This document shows, in pieces, positions 61,473-64,000 of a DNA stretch of 64,000 bases. The stretch is from Sympetrum striolatum (taxonomy: Eukaryota > Arthropoda > Insecta > Odonata > Libellulidae): positions 3,596,001 through 3,660,000 of the forward strand of contig OX388348.1 in assembly GCA_947579665.1 (NCBI GenBank), in the 5' to 3' direction. Position numbers and translations under genes: made by a program. The notes beneath the pieces were generated by a model that saw only the letters and a program-made list of their open reading frames with translations, was not told where the DNA came from and did not search any database. Numbering within the stretch: position 1 is the stretch's first letter; every line of letters begins with the position of its first letter.

Positions 61473-64000
61473 CGGCGATTGGTACGGCGACCCCCCAACG
61501 GTTATACGTCACCGATCGCACCACCTGCACCAGATTCCTGGTGGACACTGGATCAGAAGTCTGCGTATACCCATTAAGGCTGGCAAACCTTCCAGTATCA
61601 AATGGCAAGACAACCCTTGAGCTCATCGCGGCAAATGGAACCAAGATATCAACATACGGCTACGTACAATTGCACCTTAACTTTGGCCTCCGCCGGGACT
61701 TCTCGTGGAGATTTATTCTTGCTAATGTCACGGTGCCGATTATAGGTATTGACTTCCTACAGCACTTTTCTCTCGTGGTGGATGTCCGAAATCGACGTCT
61801 TCTGGACGACGTCACCTCGCTCCATGTAGGTGGATTCTCAGCACCTCTTACAGTCTCCTCGGTGCGCGTGCCCAGCCTCGAACAAGAGCCATCGGAATTC
61901 ACCGTTCTTTTCCAAAGCTTTAGAAACCTCACCCGCCCAACCGGTACGCCTCCTCGAACTCCACATTCGACGGTGCATTACATAAACACGACTCCTGGGC
62001 CCCCAATCTTTCATCGCCCGCGTCGGTTGCACCCGGACCGATTTCGTGTCGCCAAGGACGTATTCGAGCAGATGGTCAGAGTTGGGTCAGCACGTCCTTC
62101 CAGCAGTCCGTGGGCATCACCGCTCCACATGGCACCCAAAAAGGATTCTGGGTGGCGCCCCTGTGGTGACTATCGCGCTCTTAATGCAAGGACGATTCCA
62201 GACCGCTATCCTGTTCCGCACATTCTGGACTTCACCCGCTCGCTATCTGGATGCACTATATTCTCCACATTGGACGCAGTCAATTCCTACAACCACATCC
62301 CGGTCCACGCCGAAGACATACCAAAAACAGCTGTAACAACGCCATTTGGTCTCTATGAATTTCCACTCATGCCTTTTGGTTTGAGAAATGCATCACAAAC
62401 CTTTCAAAGGTTCATGGATGAAGTTCTTCGAGGTCTCGACTACTGCTATGTATACATAGACGATATTCTAGTTGCATCTCGGACTCCCTCCGAGCACCAA
62501 GAACATCTTCGTGCCGTATTCCAACGTCTCGTGGATTACGGTGTTTGCCTCAACGCCAAGAAATGCTGCCTTGGGACCTCAGAAGCATTGATTCTAGGTC
62601 ACGTCGTCTCGGCTGCTGGTATTCGCCCCACAGATGAAAGAGTTGCAGCAGTTCGCAATTTTCCACGACCACGCACCATGCGTGACTTACGCCGATACCT
62701 TGGCCTTCTAAATTTCAGCCGACGTCACTTGCCTAAAGCCGCTGAAATCCTAACACCATTGCATGATCTCCTTACAGGTCCAAACAGTAATGGGTTACGC
62801 CCCATTCCATGGACGGAAGAAGCAATCGCTGCCTTCGACAAGAGCAAGCATGCGCTTGCTAATGCCACACTTCTGGCTCATCCGTCGTCCAGCGCTCTAC
62901 TTGCAATTTTCACTGATGCTTCAGCTCTCGCCATGGGAGCCTCCCTCCAACAATATATTTCCGGCGCTTGGCAACCGCTTGCGTTTTTCTCGCGCAAGTT
63001 CACCCAACCTCAAAGGGCTTACAGCACCTACGACAGGGAGCTCCTAGCCATCTTCGAGGCTATTCGTTATTTTCGCCACATGCTCGAAGGCAGACCCTTC
63101 ATTATCTTCACCGATCAGCGTCCCTTGACGTTCGCCTTCAAGCAAAAACCGGATCGCTGCTCACCACGGCAATACCGCTGGTTAGACTTCATTAGTCAAT
63201 TTTCTACAGATATTCGTCATGTTTCAGGTTCCGCAAACTGTGTCGCTGATGCTCTATCCAGAGTCGAGGGAATAAGCATGTCCGTTGACTTCTCCGAGCT
63301 TGCCGAAGCCCAGGATAAAGATTCCGATCTTCCTAAGCTTCTTGAAGAAGGCAGTTTGCGGCTTCAGCGAATTCCTGTTCCTGGCTCGGAAGTCCTTCTA
63401 CTTTGTGATACGTCCACGCATCGACCTCGCCCGTACGTGCCTGTAGCCGTGCGGCGCCGCATATTCAACTCCCTACACGGTCTCAGCCACCCGGGAATCC
63501 GCGCCACTACGCGGCTTATCACTTCTAGGTATGTGTGGCCATCCATCCGCAAGGACTGCCATGAATGGACACGAACCTGCTTGGACTGTCAGCAGTCGAA
63601 AATCACCCGTCACGTCTCCTCGCCACTTGGAAAATTCACCGACCCAACGAATCGGTTCGCACATATTCACATGGACCTGGTCGGGCCGCTTCCACCCTCT
63701 GACGGACATCGTTATTGCCTTACCATCGTCGACCGCTTCACGCGGTGGCCTGTTGCAATTCCGTTACACGACATCACCGCACCGACTGTAGCCCGTGGTT
63801 TCCTGTCTGGGTGGATCTCCAACTTCGGCGTTCCTCAACAGGTGACGACTGACCAGGGACGACAATTCGTCTCAACTGTTTTCCGCGAACTCGCCTCCCT
63901 GCTTGGTATGAAGATGACCAAAACCTGCGCCTATCATCCACAGGCAAATGGTATGGTTGAAAGGTTTCACAGAGACCTTAAATCTGCCCTAATGACTTAT
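61421..64000 (+). CDS. pol: Pol: protease, reverse transcriptase, RNase H, integrase (3' end outside window)
   Basis: The frame is open for 860 codons from the ATG at 61421 to the window edge, and open upstream to about 61243, overlapping gag in the -1 frame. Expression by -1 frameshifting is likely; a G run precedes the gag stop. Domains counted from 61421: aspartic protease DTGS at 42-45; RT with YIDD at 345-348 and a preceding [10 protein letters not shown] block; RNase H with FTDAS (D499), DRELLAI and TDQRPLTF; integrase zinc finger H686, H690, C720, C723; and DDE core D752, D811 and E847 with exactly 35 residues between D811 and E847. No stop or frameshift was found, so this copy looks young. 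The host role is none: it copies and inserts the element. Confidence 0.95.
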   Translation, partial: MLISVRRSGKHPRGAPITAIGTATPQRLYVTDRTTCTRFLVDTGSEVCVYPLRLANLPVSNGKTTLELIAANGTKISTYGYVQLHLNFGLRRDFSWRFILANVTVPIIGIDFLQHFSLVVDVRNRRLLDDVTSLHVGGFSAPLTVSSVRVPSLEQEPSEFTVLFQSFRNLTRPTGTPPRTPHSTVHYINTTPGPPIFHRPRRLHPDRFRVAKDVFEQMVRVGSARPSSSPWASPLHMAPKKDSGWRPCGDYRALNARTIPDRYPVPHILDFTRSLSGCTIFSTLDAVNSYNHIPVHAEDIPKTAVTTPFGLYEFPLMPFGLRNASQTFQRFMDEVLRGLDYCYVYIDDILVASRTPSEHQEHLRAVFQRLVDYGVCLNAKKCCLGTSEALILGHVVSAAGIRPTDERVAAVRNFPRPRTMRDLRRYLGLLNFSRRHLPKAAEILTPLHDLLTGPNSNGLRPIPWTEEAIAAFDKSKHALANATLLAHPSSSALLAIFTDASALAMGASLQQYISGAWQPLAFFSRKFTQPQRAYSTYDRELLAIFEAIRYFRHMLEGRPFIIFTDQRPLTFAFKQKPDRCSPRQYRWLDFISQFSTDIRHVSGSANCVADALSRVEGISMSVDFSELAEAQDKDSDLPKLLEEGSLRLQRIPVPGSEVLLLCDTSTHRPRPYVPVAVRRRIFNSLHGLSHPGIRATTRLITSRYVWPSIRKDCHEWTRTCLDCQQSKITRHVSSPLGKFTDPTNRFAHIHMDLVGPLPPSDGHRYCLTIVDRFTRWPVAIPLHDITAPTVARGFLSGWISNFGVPQQVTTDQGRQFVSTVFRELASLLGMKMTKTCAYHPQANGMVERFHRDLKSALMTY

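Larger units (their letters stand above)
60840..64000 (+). mobile_element. CsRn1-type Ty3/gypsy retrotransposon, runs off the window
   Basis: The order is LTR, tRNA-Trp primer site, gag with a CHCC finger, then pol with protease, RT, RNase H and integrase. The CHCC Gag motif and tRNA-Trp priming are hallmarks of the CsRn1/Kabuki lineage. The copy sits in the TA-rich 5' end of H8 and its G+C content is clearly higher than that of its surroundings. The 3' end lies beyond the window, so target duplications cannot be checked. Confidence 0.85.

Noticed and set aside
60716..61644. Many overlapping open frames on both strands
   Set aside because: They are shadows of the LTR, gag and early pol of the CsRn1-type element.

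Overview
This is a eukaryotic, A+T-rich window with no host protein-coding gene that I can recognise. The repeat content (tRNA-derived SINEs, a Jockey-like non-LTR element with a TGTAGA-type tail, a CsRn1-type Ty3/gypsy element with a CHCC Gag finger and a tRNA-Trp primer site, and Helitrons with TCTATATATATA starts) points to an arthropod, probably an insect or arachnid. The species cannot be fixed from the sequence.

Region 1, 1-19.75 kb: mostly unique-looking intergenic or intronic DNA. It holds two related tRNA-SINEs (1951 and 3751), a decayed RTE-like reverse transcriptase tail (5152-5470), a 3' fragment of a second non-LTR element (14985-15375) and a long AT satellite at 16364.

Region 2, 19.75-25.7 kb: a nested stack. 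A plus-strand Helitron-like element starting at 19751 is interrupted by a decayed Ty3/gypsy element (19821 to about 22300, one LTR plus pol remnants), by a tRNA-SINE with a 10-bp target duplication (22457-22565), and by a 5'-truncated Jockey-like LINE (23258 to about 25612) whose reading frame is broken by a single stop.

Region 3, 25.7-47.1 kb: again mostly featureless, with a SINE, three diverged copies of one dispersed repeat, foldback elements and a possible core promoter at 35214.

Region 4, 47.1-60.84 kb: a dense cluster of minus-strand Helitron-like elements. Their ends can be read directly: a terminal CTAG or CTAA preceded by a short hairpin at the 3' end, a TCTATA start at the 5' end, and A|T flanks. 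Some abut one another as GA|CTAG. Inside them are repeated modules with a tRNA T-arm/B-box-like GGTTCGA motif, an 18-unit minisatellite whose unit contains an E2F-type TTTCCCGC site, a perfect 55-bp inverted repeat and a 178-bp tandem repeat.

Region 5, 60.84-64 kb: the 5' part of a CsRn1-type Ty3/gypsy element inserted in the TA-rich 5' end of the last Helitron. Its pol frame is open for 860 codons to the window edge with all visible catalytic residues intact, but its gag is very short.

The elements do not form a pathway; they record successive insertions. The less explained signals are the B-box-bearing Helitron modules, a conserved hairpin motif (GAAGATG, variable stem-loop, CGAAACCGG) seen at three sites, and the E2F-like minisatellite. 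All family names come from motif recognition alone; no database search was possible.
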